Positions 23,650 to 35,284 of a DNA stretch of 64,000 nt are shown in pieces; position 1 is the first letter of the stretch, and every line of letters starts with the position of its first letter. Position numbers and translations under genes: made by a program. The notes under the pieces were generated by a model. The model ran no database searches. It was not told where the DNA came from and saw only the letters and a list, made by a program, of their open reading frames with translations. Source of the DNA: Prunus persica (Eukaryota; Streptophyta; Magnoliopsida; Rosales; Rosaceae); assembly GCF_000346465.2 (NCBI RefSeq), contig NC_034013.1, forward strand, positions 2,243,865-2,307,864. The letters run 5' to 3'.

Positions 23650-24598
23650 GGTTGTTGGGACAAAACCTTGTACAATATGATGAAAATGTTTGGTCAGCAT
23701 CATTTCCTGGTTGTTGGATCTAGTTTTGGGGTTTGAGTTAGTGAACTTTCCTCATGTAGCAGAAGGTTCTTGTAATTTGTTTTCTTCATGATTTCAAGGA
23801 TTTTGGATTTTAGTTTAGTTTCTTCAAAGTATTGTTTGTACTGATTGGAGAAGCTTAACGAAATCCTATGCTATATACCGTCAAAGAATATGTACCCATT
23901 TCAATAATTTTGGTCATGGGTCTGAACCGGTATGTTTCTCTGTATGGTACTGTAAGTTCCTTATCTTACTGCAGCTGCTTCAGAGCAACTTGTTTCCTGT
24001 CTACATTTGTTTATGTAGAATCATATATTTCTTTTATATTTTCCTTCAAAGTCAGACGAGTGAAAATTTCTTTATTGTTTACATTTAGTGCTTCCAGAAA
24101 GCTCCCAAATTCTTTGAAGTTTACTTGGGTTTTCAAAGATACAGATGATTTTCCTCCTAAACCTAAATTGTACGTATGGTTGTTTTGGCATAAGTTGTTT
24201 GTGTGATATTGCTGACAAGGTGGAAAAATGCTGTTGGGTCGCATTAATTCTAAATGCATGAATGTGATGATGCAATAGAAAATCTGCGGTCCTGTAGTGA
24301 ATACTTGGGATGATATTATACCTTGGCATGGAAGTTAATGGCGGCTCTTTTTTATTGAGTTTTTGACCATCATTGTAATTACTGATTTTCCACTTGCTTT
24401 TGAAGAAGGTTATGTCTTGACAGAAGGAATACAAATTTATGAACAAGTGAGATTTTTATTTAGCAAAAGTCAAATGCTTTTGTCACTGAATTACCATTCA
24501 CATAATACAAGCAGCACAACACATACAATGTTGAAGACATATTTACTAAGAGAATTACTTTTTCATTTTATTATCTCCCTTCACCTTGTGCTCTGATG

Positions 24599-26316
24599 TC
24601 AAAAGCACACATTTGATGATGAAGTTGGCCCAGTACTCTTTCGTGGGTAAAATATCATTCCTTCTGCAGCACAGTGACCACCTGTTCTGCCATCAACCTG
24701 GCTTGGGTTATAGCCAGCAACGGTGCTTTCAATTGTTGTCTGTGCTGCTACTCTCTCTTTCTCAGCTACTGCTTTCAGCCGGACTCGCTCAGCTCGAGAA
24801 CCGATAACCTGTCCTAGGATAGAAGCTGAAATTGTCAATGCCATAGCAGTTTTAGGCATCACGACTGATTTCCTGAGCATGGCTATGAAGGGAACAGCAG
24901 CATGCACTGCTACAAACCACGAGAGCGAAAATTTCAGTGTGTGCTCCCTCCATACACCTAATGGAATATTAACTGCCATGCCTAAGGCTGCAATGACAAG
25001 CATTTTTGCAGGTAGTGGCTGAGGCCGTAGGTTCTTAACAAGGGCGGTCCGTGCGAGGGCTGCCCTTGCAGCAACTACTGCAGGCGGACATCTGAGTTTC
25101 ATGCTAAGGGGTGGCTGAAGTGCTGTCGCAACAAGTGGTAGAACATGGCTCATAGCTCTATATGACTTGGCAATTGGGCAGTTACCTGTTTTTAACCACT
25201 CATTTCCCAGCGCCTCATGCTTTGACGAATCTCCATTCTGGGACATTGGAAATAGAAAAGCGAAGTCAGGTTTTCTGTAACAATCTGATAATATTTTCCA
25301 AAACCACGAGCAAGGAGCATGATTCAGACAAGCAGCATGTTCACAACTTAGTGAGTCGTACAAGCACACATTATCCAAATTATATAATGGGTTTATACCC
25401 TAAATCAAAGCTCTTTCCTCTCTGCAGGACGTCCCTCCTTCATGAAATGGCGAATTTGCAATAATGTGTTGATAACATGTTGGAACATGTCAATAATTCA
25501 TTGAGACGTATATTGAGACGTCATTGTCATCCTTTCTTTAATAAAAGGCGAACATCCTGCAGAGAGGAAAGCTCCTAAACTGAATATTCTAAAGCCCATA
25601 GTAATCTTTAAAATTCCACAACTTGTTTCATGCTAGCAGACATGAGGCCTATTTGCCAAGACGGCCTTCCGTAAATGCCTTTCGTAAATGAGTTTTACAT
25701 TTTTCTCCCCTTCCAACATCATTCTGTTCTCACTAAATTGATAAAGTTGGTAAGGGTTAAAAAAACTACCTGTGTAGGGGTTTCCTTCTTGCTAGATGAA
25801 TCGGAGTTATTCTTTTTCCATTTGTCAGAGAAAGAACCAAAACTGAAAGGCCCTCCTGGTCCAAATGCTGACAGACTTATGGTGGCAGCCTTGGCTGCTA
25901 AAGGATTGAACTGAGGTTCGGGCTTGGGTTCCAGAATGTCCAAATGAGAATAAGATCTCCCTGATAGTGGGACAACACCATCCTTCCCGTGAAACAGCTT
26001 AAAAGCCATATCAAAATTCGGAGCATCCTCAAATATTGGACCTTTTGCTCCATGCACCTGAGAAAACAATCAATTCAAAGTTTAAACACCCTTTTACTTC
26101 ATATTACCTTAATTAAGAGAAAAAACCAACTACAATGGAGTCAAAGAGGACATTAGGTGACAAAGAGAGACAACTTACAGGAATGGGGAGACTTATAGGA
26201 GTGAAGGAAAAACAAGTGGGTTTGTTTATGTTCCTCAAAAACGGACATCTTTGCATGTCCTCAGCAGAGGGGCACTCAGAAGCATCTCCATTCATTCCTT
26301 TAAACAGAAAATCCAT
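24599..26316 (-). CDS. Conserved plant membrane protein of unknown function
   Basis: Three coding exons on the minus strand, all joined in phase 0: 26316-26179 (donor CCT/GTAAGT), 26057-25770 (acceptor TTCTCAG/GTGCAT, donor CACAG/GTAGTT) and 25237-24599 (acceptor GTCCCAG/AATGGA). Product 354 residues. The N-terminus has a Cys-containing motif DMQRCPFLRNIN. The middle includes GAKGPIFEDAP, FKLFHGKDGVVPLS and SLSAFGPGGPFSF. The C-terminal third has three hydrophobic segments (about 221-237, 246-263 and 272-289) followed by a charged helix, ERVRLKAVAEKERVAAQ. I recognise this only as a conserved plant family without a known function; no catalytic motif is seen. The pattern suggests an organelle or endomembrane protein. 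It converges on RPA70, with 949 bp between the stop codons. An acceptor TTGTTGCAG lies 24 nt upstream of the ATG, so a 5'UTR intron is likely. Confidence 0.85.
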
Positions 26317-26340
26317 TGAATCCTCTGGTCAATGCAATAA

Positions 26341-28693
26341 CTGCAACAAGAACAAGGAAGAATCAAATTATATAAAAGAATTAATTTTAGGATTCCGTAA
26401 CATGCACAGAAAATTTGTCTAAGAAAATAAAATATTTCAAGGCCAACGACAAAACAAACATGAAAAAAATTCCCCACCACATCAAAACAAGAAGAATTAT
26501 AAAATGGTTATCCAATTCAAATAGAAATAGAATGACTTACTGTTACATACCATAGATGCAGTAAAATTTCAATTTTAATGAGGTTGAGCTATTCAAAGAA
26601 GATGATTCTAGAGGGGCCATCTATCAAAATTAAGTTTATAAGCATATACATATATATTGCGTTCAAGCCTTTTATAATCGTAAATTGATCAGAATCGAAA
26701 GGGAGAGACGCCTCTTTCACATGAGTAATGAATAAGGAGGGAAACGGATTCAAGCTTTTTCTGATCATAAATTGAACATAAAAAAAATATGGGCTCTCTC
26801 GTACAATATGTACTCCATCATTTCTTTAATAAGAGACAGAGTAATATGACATGAGCAGAAGTAACAGAGGTCAACAAGGCGTCCTCCGAAGATACAATAT
26901 AAACATTATCATCCAACTAAGATACAGAAGAACTAAAAGATACAATCATCTTGACAAAAGAAAAGCCACCTATAACCAAGAATAAAGGAAAATGACTTAT
27001 CTCGAAATTCAGTGGACACTGTGCCCACAAAAATAAAAATGCTCAAAATTGGAGTCTATCCTACATGAAATCCACCTCCTACCCACATCTTCCCTCGAAA
27101 ATCCTTCTATTCCACTTCAACCATACAACTGAGAAAGCACGCCATAAACTTTGTTGCTGAGACAATAACAAACTTAGGCTCATCAAAGCTGAGCTAAAAA
27201 AATTCTTTGCCAGGCAAATGCTTCTGAAGGAACCTAATTCCACCATCATGGCTTTTGCCCCAAAAATCCCCAATCCAATGATAAGTGATATTTTTCCTAT
27301 AGCATGCTGCATGTCTCTATTTGAGATCATTGCTAATAGGAGCAGAAAGCTCCTGCCTCAGCTAATTAGTCACTCTCACATTAACTTTCTATTAAATTAA
27401 TAAGTCACTCTCAGACTACCTCTGCAGTTGGAAGAATAGTATGAGACAATTTCTTGATTGTGCAGGAACTAATTACGAATTACACAAGGACTGGGGGATC
27501 CCTGGGTGTGCACTGCTCTCAAAGTGGATCTTATGAAGGCTTATGACTGCTGAGCTAGGACTTCTTACTGGACACTCAGGCTGCTTTTAACTTCCCCAGC
27601 ACCGTGATTAATTGGATTACTTTGTTAGTAGCAGAAGTCATAGGCAAGGGGACACCATGTTCCATTACCTATGTCATTGCCATGGGCATCCTTACAAAAT
27701 AAACCATCACAAAATACAGGCTCCTCCTCTCTTCAGATATCACTGGAATTTGTCAGCGTTTCACTAGGGATAAACTTATGGAAGAGGTTCAGTAACTAAA
27801 AACAAACCTCAAGCAGTCTTTTGTTATATTCTTTAACTACATTCAAGTTCAAAATGCGCTAAACCTCATGGTTGTTTGTGGAGTTTAATCATAAATATGA
27901 CTATGCAACGTTGAAAATGGCAAGACTATTACATTAAACAATTGCCATTAACAATTCATTGTCGTAAGAGTGTTGAGCCATTACTTCTTGTGCAAGGAAA
28001 AAGATCCACAACATCAGCGGTGAAAGGAAGTTTCTCTGGACTAGAAAGACAGGAAGCAAGTATGTTCCTATAAAGCAAACACACAGAAAAACCTATATTG
28101 AATTTGAAGCTAAAAGGTGTAATCAAACAGAGTGATACCAAACTCAGATGCTTTAACCGATATTGATGGCATATATGCTAAACTCAAATAATAATCAAAA
28201 GATTAAGAGAGTAAAAATGCAACAAAAAAGCAAAAAACTAGAATTAACAGAATATCCTGTGGGTGATATCTAATTTCAGAAATACATAAAAGAAAAGCCA
28301 TTCATCACTAAACCAATACCCCAGAAGAACAAAATGAAACTGTTCCACTAGCTCTGAGGTATTGAAAATTTGTACTTCAGCTTACAAGACTCCAATTATA
28401 ATAGAAAAGAAGACAACTCCAATTCAACTACAAAATTTAAACATAAATTTTAAAAGAGAAAATCTATAACAAGAAACGTAAAATCTATATCATTCAAATA
28501 TGAACAGTTAAAATTCGAAGTAAAATCTGAGGAAAATAATTCGAGCGAAACCCAGCAGTTACTATTATTGGCATGCAAAAGATTACCATCAATGAAATCA
28601 CAAACCTTAAAAATCAGTGGGCGGTAAAGAATAAGGAGGAAATTGCATTGAAAAGGGAGAATGAAGAGGGTGCTCTGAAAGGAGATAAATTAC
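26341..28693 (-). other. Probable 5'UTR intron of the membrane-protein gene
   Basis: Inferred from a strong acceptor (TTCTTGTTGCAG) ending at 26341 on the minus strand and a plausible donor (GTCAG/GTAATTTA) at 28693, beyond which a CT-rich leader-like sequence lies at 28694-28850. No coding sequence of the host gene falls in between. Other upstream donors are possible. Confidence 0.4.
27080..27830 (+). pseudogene. LINE reverse-transcriptase remnant
   Basis: On the plus strand, pieces of a plant LINE ORF2 can be read across several frameshifts. They include NSTIMAFAPKIPNP with FPIACC and IIANRSRKLLPQLISHS (matching the P...F.RPISCC..yK...KILA.RL...LP.LIS region), then QELITNYTR, KVDLMKAYD and TSP-like sequence. 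These follow the order of the RT domain. The frame is broken repeatedly and no YADD catalytic motif remains. It lies inside the putative 5'UTR intron, antisense to the host gene. Confidence 0.65.
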
Positions 28694-28850
28694 CTGACAC
28701 AATGAGGCCGGAAAATCCAGAGTTGGAAGAACGGGAGTTAGAGCTGGAAATTGGGAAAGACGTGTGGAGGACACGGACACGTACGCACGGTTCGGGGATT
28801 TTTATTGGGATATGAGTCAAGAACCACAAACGAGTTATTTTTTCGCTCAG
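28694..28850 (-). other. Putative non-coding first exon of the membrane-protein gene
   Basis: The minus strand is CT-rich and ends in a good donor (CAG/GTAATT at 28694/28693). The assignment rests only on the orphan acceptor upstream of the start codon at 26316 and the lack of a better donor nearby. The retroposon at 28867 sits just upstream. Confidence 0.35.
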
Positions 28851-28866
28851 CACTCACTTTGTTGGG

Positions 28867-29793
28867 GCTTTTTTTTTTTTTTTGGTCAAGGTAATTCATT
28901 CTATGAAGATGAAAGGGATTACACAGTCAGAAAATGCGAAAATAAAAACCAGCCCAACACTGATAGGTACAAGGCCTCAGCCCAACAGAAATAAAAAAAG
29001 CCACATAAAGGAAAAAACCTTAAAACAAACATCTAGCCCAATACAATCACAAAGAAAGAACCCTAAATCGGAGAAGCTACAACCACCACTTTCCCCTTGC
29101 CGAGCCGCTGTCACAAATCCACAACCTCCAGAGATGGGTAACCGGGGTAACCAGTAACCAGACAGACCATTGCTTAGAACGGAGAATGGTGGTGGACAAA
29201 CCACCCAAGCAAAAAGCGCTACCATAATCCTAGAAGCAAGTGCAAAGAGCACATTTGAAGCATCCTCATCCATGGAGCCGAGGAGCAGTGGCAAGTGGTT
29301 GAGATCTCGAGTTAGAACACAATCGAAGGGAATGTGTGGAGGACACCATAATAGAGAAGGGGCAAGGGATGTAAAGGTGAGAAGTGTAGATTGAAGAACA
29401 ACATTTATGGGTGGGGGAGAAAGAGGAGAGTGGAAGTGCAGATATGGGTTTTCCAAATTTGGGCAAAATTTAGGGAAATTTAAGGTGAGGGTGAAGAGAA
29501 AAATGTAGACAAAGTCAATCATAGGGAATAGGGAAGAGGAGAACTTGAGGGAGATGTAATGGATAGATGGGGGCGTTTGGAGACACAAGGAGTTAGAGAT
29601 GAGGGAGATCAGAGGGATGGAAAGGAGTGAGAGAGGAGATTCAGAGAGATAAGGAGTAAAAACAAACAAACGAAAAAGTAACATAAACTCTCACAGAGGA
29701 GAAGAAGAACTCTCACAAAGGTGAGAGAGAGAGAGAGAAAAAAAAAAAAAAAGGAGGAACTAAGGCCTCCTCCCCCAGTGCAGCACTGAAAGT
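28867..29793 (-). mobile_element. Retroposon (LINE-derived) with 17-bp TSD
   Basis: An insertion of 927 bp flanked by an exact 17-bp direct repeat, GCACTCACTTTGTTGGG (28850-28866 and 29794-29810). On the minus strand it ends with ...GAATTACCTTGACC and an A-tail of about 15, the layout of target-primed reverse transcription. An open frame of 235 codons (29684-28977) has a hydrophobic, low-complexity translation and is not recognisable as RT or ORF1. It looks like a 5'-truncated LINE tail or a chimeric retroposon. It separates the putative first exon of the minus-strand host gene from DNA further upstream. Confidence 0.85.
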
Positions 29794-30098
29794 GCACTCA
29801 CTTTGTTGGGTAAGTAATGAAATATACATCATATTCTTTACTCATATTATAAAGTGAAATAGCCGGATGATGTTACCTAGGGTTGGGCATTTAGAATAAT
29901 AAACCGAGAAAATTGGATCGACTAGTCTGATTTGGTGCGGTTTATTTTCTTTAAGTTGGTTCGAAAACCAAATTGACCCAAACTAAATAGGTTTGATCTG
30001 CGATTTGAAGATTCAAAACCAACGGTTTAAACAAACAAAATCGGCCTATTATAATTTAATTTTTTAACAAACATGTACATTTTTTTAAGGTAGCATAT

Positions 30099-32017
30099 GG
30101 CATTCTCCAACCCATTTAGGGCTAAACCCAAATTTTCCCCCTCTAAAAAGTAACTATTTTGGTTTAGACCATACTCAAACCGTTTTTTCCCCCAACCCAC
30201 CAGACTCAAATTTTAAGTTCGCAACTTTATTAAATTGTTTAAGAATAGTTTAAGTCTAATTTTTTCGTATGGATAACTTTTCTTCATTTAATCTTTTTAA
30301 ATAAGTTCATAATTTGAACAATTTGGCCAAAAAAAAATTGACATTACACAAATATAATTTTATTCCAAAAGAAAACACACAACATAATTCCAAAAGAAAA
30401 CACACAATACTTCAAATTCACCATACATGAAACCCAATAGGAATAAATTAATAACCACCATCGTGGGGGCTTGGATAATAGTCCCCTAAGTTGTCGTCAG
30501 GATTAACGGCAAACTATTGACCATGTGCATGTTCTTGCATAATTTCATCTTGTTTATCCCCTCAATACTTCTTCTTTCTTGGAGTAAATTTGGACATGTC
30601 TATGGACATTATTTTTTATTCTTGGGCTTCCTTATCTTGTTGCTTCTGATACGTATAAGTATCAGCTTGATCTTGGACAAACTTGTCAAATATATTGAGC
30701 TTTCGTCTCTTATCCTCCTCGAAAGCAATGCCTTGCTCAACCAATGATTCCAAGTACTATCCCTTGTTTGTTGAGAAGGGCCAACTATCTTCCCTTTTTT
30801 TTTGGGCAGCCTTCTGTTTATCTCATCCCACAGGCCTTAGACTAGGTATGGCGATCTCGTCTGCGTCATTATCCAAATTCACCATACTTGCACTAGCTCC
30901 AGAAGAACGTTGTGTGAGAGGCTCATTTATGTCGTTCCACTTTGGGCAATCTTTTAAGATTTTTCAAGCATGGTACAACTTGAAAGGCCTATTCAGAGGC
31001 TTATTATCATTAAGAAAGATCGTTTTCGCATGCACGTCCTACGCATGAAAAAAAAAATAAGTTTGGAGTTGAATAAAATTACAAATATAAATCTAAAGCT
31101 TTAATAAGAATGGGTACTTACCACATCATGTAGATTTGAGCCACTTTTGTGGGTTCGTATTGGCCTTAGTCAAGCATGCCTTCCAAAGAGTACATTATTG
31201 GTTGATAATCTTGAACTGAGAAATAATCGCTTGGTATGTTCGTTGCTCAGGTCCACTAGTGCCCGGATCATTTTCCAGAAACTTTTGATATACATGATGC
31301 CAAAATGTGTCGCTTACTTGATTGGTGCCAACAACCTCATCTTTACTGATGGAAACCCACCCCTTGCACAATGCCTCATCTTCTTCGGGCCTCCAATTCA
31401 CACCTCTTTGAGATTTTGTGGACATCTTCCAGAAGAATGAAAGGAGATTGATGAAATTGATAAAGGAAAAATAAATTGAGGAATAGAAAAAATATTTTTG
31501 GTAGATTATTTGAGAAATGGGTTGGTATTTATAGAGTTTGGAGTGCGTTTTGGAGTTGGATCTGATTTAGATTAATTTAAAATATTATTTTGACCGTTGT
31601 ATTTAAATTTCAGCCGTTGGATTTTTTTTTTACCGTTAAAATAACTTGAATTTAATATGGATCGTTGATTTGAGTTATTATTGAAAGTATAAAAAATAAA
31701 AAAATAAAAAGATTTTGAATTGTTACCATTGGATTCCAACGGCAACAACACCAGCTGCTGCCATGAGACAAGGTAGCAGCTACCACAAAGCAACACAGCA
31801 GCAGTGCCCGAGGCCTACAACATCTTCTTTGCACATAGGCTGCGTCTGCTTCAGTGGGCTCCATAAAAAAGTTTTCCAATCCAGGTAATAGCGGGACTAG
31901 TATTTGGCCCCAAGTTTGGGTTTTCCCATATTTTGGCCCCTTAATTTTCTTGGGTTAGGAGAGAAATTGGCTAAAATTTGGGATATTTTGGGTTTGGCCT
32001 CATAGGTTAGAGATGCC
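30099..32017 (-). mobile_element. Pong-like Harbinger deletion derivative
   Basis: The left end GGCATTCTCCAACCCATT with GGGCTAAACCCAAA just inside matches the inverse of the right end (GGCATCTCTAACCTATG, then AGGCCAAACCCAAA). These termini are typical of Pong-type Harbinger elements. TTA follows the right end; the left flank is ATA-like, so the TSD is imperfect. Only ORF1 sequence remains (30480-31425) and no transposase is present. Confidence 0.65.
30480..31425 (-). pseudogene. Pong ORF1 (Myb/SANT plus NAM-associated domain), broken
   Basis: From an ATG at 31425 the minus strand reads RGVNWRPEEDEALCKGWVSI, a SANT-like trihelix domain, continuing to QRTYQAIISQFKIINQ and then a TAA. Shortly after, TKANTNPQ and, in a shifted frame, SGSNLHDV run into a donor GTAAGT at about 31121. 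After an intron with acceptor GTAG at about 31041 come LNRPFKLYHAWKILKDCPKW and SLRPVGWDK, the NAM-associated domain. Stops and a frameshift show it is dead. Proteins of this kind are often annotated in plants as glutathione S-transferase T3-like, but they are Pong ORF1 relatives. Confidence 0.7.
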
Positions 32018-32335
32018 TTACTCTATTGGGTTTGCCCCCAAATTTTGGCCCCTTACCATACGCCCTAACACAATTGAACGCTCTCTTCGCCTTCTCTCTC
32101 TTTCTCTCTTATGTCTAGCCTCAGCCTCGACTCTCACCCTCCCTCTTGAGCATACACTGAATTTGTGCTTTAGATTAAAAAAAAAAAAAAATCACACCTT
32201 CCTTCTACAACACTATTCTACATCAAGAAAGATAGAATGCAGCGACTCCAAAGTGAGATAAGTCAACAAACCATCCCAGAAGATGAAAAATATAAATAAA
32301 TAAATGGTGGATCAAAGGGTTTACCTACCGAGTAA

Positions 32336-32515
32336 TTTTTTAGTGTTTCGAGAACACCACGTGGTTGGTGTACCATCCAATAAACATATGACATGTGGAA
32401 TATTTCCAATGCAGCCAGCCACATGCCATAAAAAGTAATGCAGTAAGTTAGAGAAGAATTTCACATGTTATATGTGTATTGGATGGTACACCATGAAAAA
32501 TTTCTCTTACCTGAG
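32336..32515. mobile_element. Small foldback MITE
   Basis: Inverted arms at 32366-32399 and 32461-32493 share TGGTGTACCATCCAATA and then CATAT.ACATGTG, with a spacer of about 60 bp. The outer borders are approximate. Confidence 0.65.
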
Positions 32516-32703
32516 TGCTTAAATAGAAGGCTTATAGGCCCCAAAAGAAATAAAATGCTCATAACCTTAAAAAATAAAATAAAAAAGGTAGCTCAAATGG
32601 AGTCATTCTATAGTAAGGGTCATATCTAAGACCCTTGGTTAAGACTCTTTCTCTTAAGTTATCATTGGATCAAATTGGTTAGCTGTTGGATCAAATTGGT
32701 TAG

Positions 32704-33477
32704 TTTGATTCAATGGTTAAAAGATATGGCCTCATCTAAGAGTCTTATCACTACAGAATTCTGTTTGTGCAAATATTCTCACCCTACAATATCCGCTTGA
32801 AGATCCTTCGAGTCTATAACTTCCTTCTCTCTTTCTCGGTTCCTGTAAAATCAAATATGAGTAAAAGACCACACCCGGGGGGTTTTGGCCAAAGCCTTCT
32901 GATGCCTAAGTTAGTTCAATTGAATTCTTGAAAACCAATAGCTAAAAAAGGGTACAAAATTTTATTTATGGGGAGAATCGGGTGACCAAAGCCGTTTATA
33001 GTGGTCGGAGCTTCGTGGATAGGCAAAAATGGAGGAGCTGGCGGCTAGGGTGGCCATCGGCTAGGAGAAAGGGATAGAAGGATTTCGAGTATTTTACTAG
33101 GGTTTCGGAATTGAGTTTCGAATTACCTTGTGTGTTGAATGTAGCCATGTATTCATCCTAGGAATCTATTTTCAAAGAATATCTTCTTATTTGGAAGAAA
33201 GATATTCTTTCCCTAAATTATAGAGATTGAATCAATTAGAGATTTGATTGGGATCAAATCACTAAATGATGATGATATCTCCTAAATAGGATAATATCCT
33301 AAATTGGTGATATTACCTTTTAAAGAAAATAAGATCACATATTTAAGATAATATCCCTATTGTTAGTATCAATTAATTTGCCAAATAAATGGGCTCAATT
33401 AATTGACATGAGATATTCTTCTTGCCCACATGGCGTATCATGATTGGAAGCCAAAATATTTGTTTCCACAAATGTCC
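32704..33477. repeat. Direct repeat, copy 1
   Basis: Shares blocks with 33923-34587 in the same order: CAATGGTTAAAAGATATGGC, ATATCCGCTTGAAGATCC, GAGTAAAAGACCACACCC, GAATTGAGTTTCGAATTACC and TTGATTGGGATCAAATCACT. About 80-85% alike by eye. Copy 1 holds roughly 90 bp that copy 2 lacks. No coding sequence is recognised. These could be diverged LTRs of a small element whose interior is 33478-33922. Confidence 0.7.
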
Positions 33478-33922
33478 CTCCAACTTCTGCATGGCGCTTA
33501 TGAGGTTTGTAGGAGATGAAAAATATTCTTTAGGCTTTCCAACTGTGTTTGGACATTCTTCTTTGAGTTGGACTCCTTTTGCAAATTGGGCTCCCAATTG
33601 AAATGGACTTTTGACTTTTCTTGGAGTTGGGCTCCAATGGAAATAGACTTGTGATTCCTCCTTGACCTAGGGTGCCCGGCCTTTATAAATACAAGGCTCC
33701 TCGTCATTCTTCTTCAAATTGCAAACTTGTTTTCTCTACTTTCTAGTTTGACAGAGATTTTGGAGAATTGTACTGCTTGACGAAGAAAGAAGTTGCCGTG
33801 TATCACAAGGTAAGTCAAGCATTTTTTTTTTCTTCTTCTTTTCTTCGTGACTGGTTGGGTGGGCCTGGCCAGTTGTCATCGTGACGACGACGGTACAATG
33901 GGATTTGCCTGGTACAATGATA
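33478..33922. other. Spacer between the direct repeats
   Basis: Contains short repeats of 'gagttgg(a/g)ct' type, a TATA-like CTTTATAAATACAAGG at about 33680, and a donor-like CAAGGTAAGTC at about 33808. No ORF of interest. It could be the LTR or leader of a decayed element. Confidence 0.4.
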
Positions 33923-34587
33923 TTTTGATCCAATGGTTAAAAGATATGGCCTCATTTAAAAGCCTTATCACTATAGAATTCTATTGTGCTAATCACGAGA
34001 GAATATCCGCTTGAAGATCCTTCGACTCTAGAACTTCCTTCTCTCTCTTCCTCGATTCCAGTAAAATCAAACATGAGTAAAAGACCACACCCGAGGGGTG
34101 TTGGCCAAAGGCCATCTGATGTGTAAGTTAGTTTGATTGAATCCTTGAGAAACAATAGCTAAAAAAAGGTACGGAGTTTTCTTTATGGGGAGAACTAAGT
34201 GGCCGGAGCCATGTGGATAGGCAAAAGTAGAGGAGCCGGTGGCTAGGGTGGTTGTCGGCTAGAAGAGAGGGAGAGAAGGATTTCGGGTGTTTTTCTAGGG
34301 TTTTGGAATTGAGTTTCGAATTACCTTGTGTGTTGAATGTAGTCGTGTATTTATAGGGATTTGATTGGGATCAAATCACTAATTGACGATGATATCTCCC
34401 AAATAAGATAATACCTTAAATTGGTGATATTATCTTTAAAATAAAGATAATTTCCCATATTTAAGATAATATCCCCATTTTTAGTATTAATTAATTTATC
34501 AAATAAATGGACTCAATTAATTAACCTAAAAGATATTCTTTTTATCCACGCGACGCCTCATAATTAGAAGCCGAAATATTCATTCCT
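33923..34587. repeat. Direct repeat, copy 2
   Basis: See the copy at 32704-33477. It is shorter by a deletion between the GTGTGTTGAATGTAG block and TTTGATTGGGATC, and it ends 145 bp before Copia element B. Confidence 0.7.
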
Positions 34588-34840
34588 ATAAATTCTATGA
34601 CTCAAATTATTTATCTGAATACTCGTTCCAAAGAGGACAACCCAAAGTAGAGGCCTTATAAGTCCAAAGGAAGTAAAAGATATGTAGAAACCTCCACGAT
34701 TTTTATTTAATTATTTTTTATATTGTTATATCTGTTGTAAAGAAGAATAAGTAAAGAAGAATAGGTGAAGCCCACATAGCCAACTAACATCCACTAAACC
34801 TAACCACACACCCACCAAACCAAACCAAACCAATACCCAA

Positions 34841-34944
34841 TTGATTGAAGAATATTAATGATGTTGTTGATTGAAGAATATTAATGATGTTGTTGATTGA
34901 AGAATATTAATGATGTTGTTGATTGAAGAATATTAATGATGTTG
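34841..34944 (+). repeat. 26-bp repeat, four copies, in the LTR U3 region
   Basis: Units start TTGATTGAAGAATATTAATG at 34841, 34867, 34893 and 34919 and are essentially identical. The array ends about 45 bp upstream of the TATA box. The same four-copy array is present in the 3' LTR at about 40237-40340. Confidence 0.92.
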
Positions 34945-34987
34945 TCTACCACTTATATTGTGAGGTGAACAACCAATGTCTTAGGCC

Positions 34988-34995
34988 TATAAATA
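34988..34995 (+). promoter_or_regulatory. TATA box of the element B LTR promoter
   Basis: CCTATAAATAGATACC, the same core as the CCTATAAATAGG of element A. It is located just downstream of the 26-bp repeats, as expected for an LTR promoter. Confidence 0.7.
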
Positions 34996-35284
34996 GATAC
35001 CTCCATCAAGAGAAGCACACACATATAGAAGAGGAAGAGAAGGAAGAATGAGGGTGAGTGAGTTGAGAGGAAAGAGAGCAAGAGAGAAATTCTCCAAGAG
35101 AGAAAATTGAGTGAGCCATACATATTATAAACACTAAAGTTGTAGCCATATTATTTCATATAGTGAAAAGTTACTGTTGCTGCTCTCCGAGGACGTAGGC
35201 ATAGCCGAACCTCGTTAAATACTGTGTCTCATCTTCTTTACGTGCAGCTCAATATTCGCACATATCTCAGTTCATTTTATAACA

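Larger units (their letters stand above)
34733..35284 (+). repeat. 5' LTR of Copia element B
   Basis: TGTTGTAAAG...TTATAACA. Contains a 26-bp unit repeated four times (34841-34944) upstream of a TATA box, TATAAATA (34988-34995). Confidence 0.95.

Noticed and set aside
24723..25464. Plus-strand open frames opposite the membrane-protein gene
   Set aside because: Antisense shadows of the third exon, which shows a conserved protein pattern and good splice sites on the minus strand.
27079..27330. Minus-strand frame with WNRRIFEG resembling a LINE zinc-finger/RNase H end
   Set aside because: The plus strand of the same stretch reads consecutive LINE reverse-transcriptase motifs, so the minus frame is probably a shadow.
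28977..29684. 235-codon open frame on the minus strand
   Set aside because: Lies wholly inside the TSD-flanked retroposon, has hydrophobic low-complexity translation, and matches no domain I know. Not listed as a gene.
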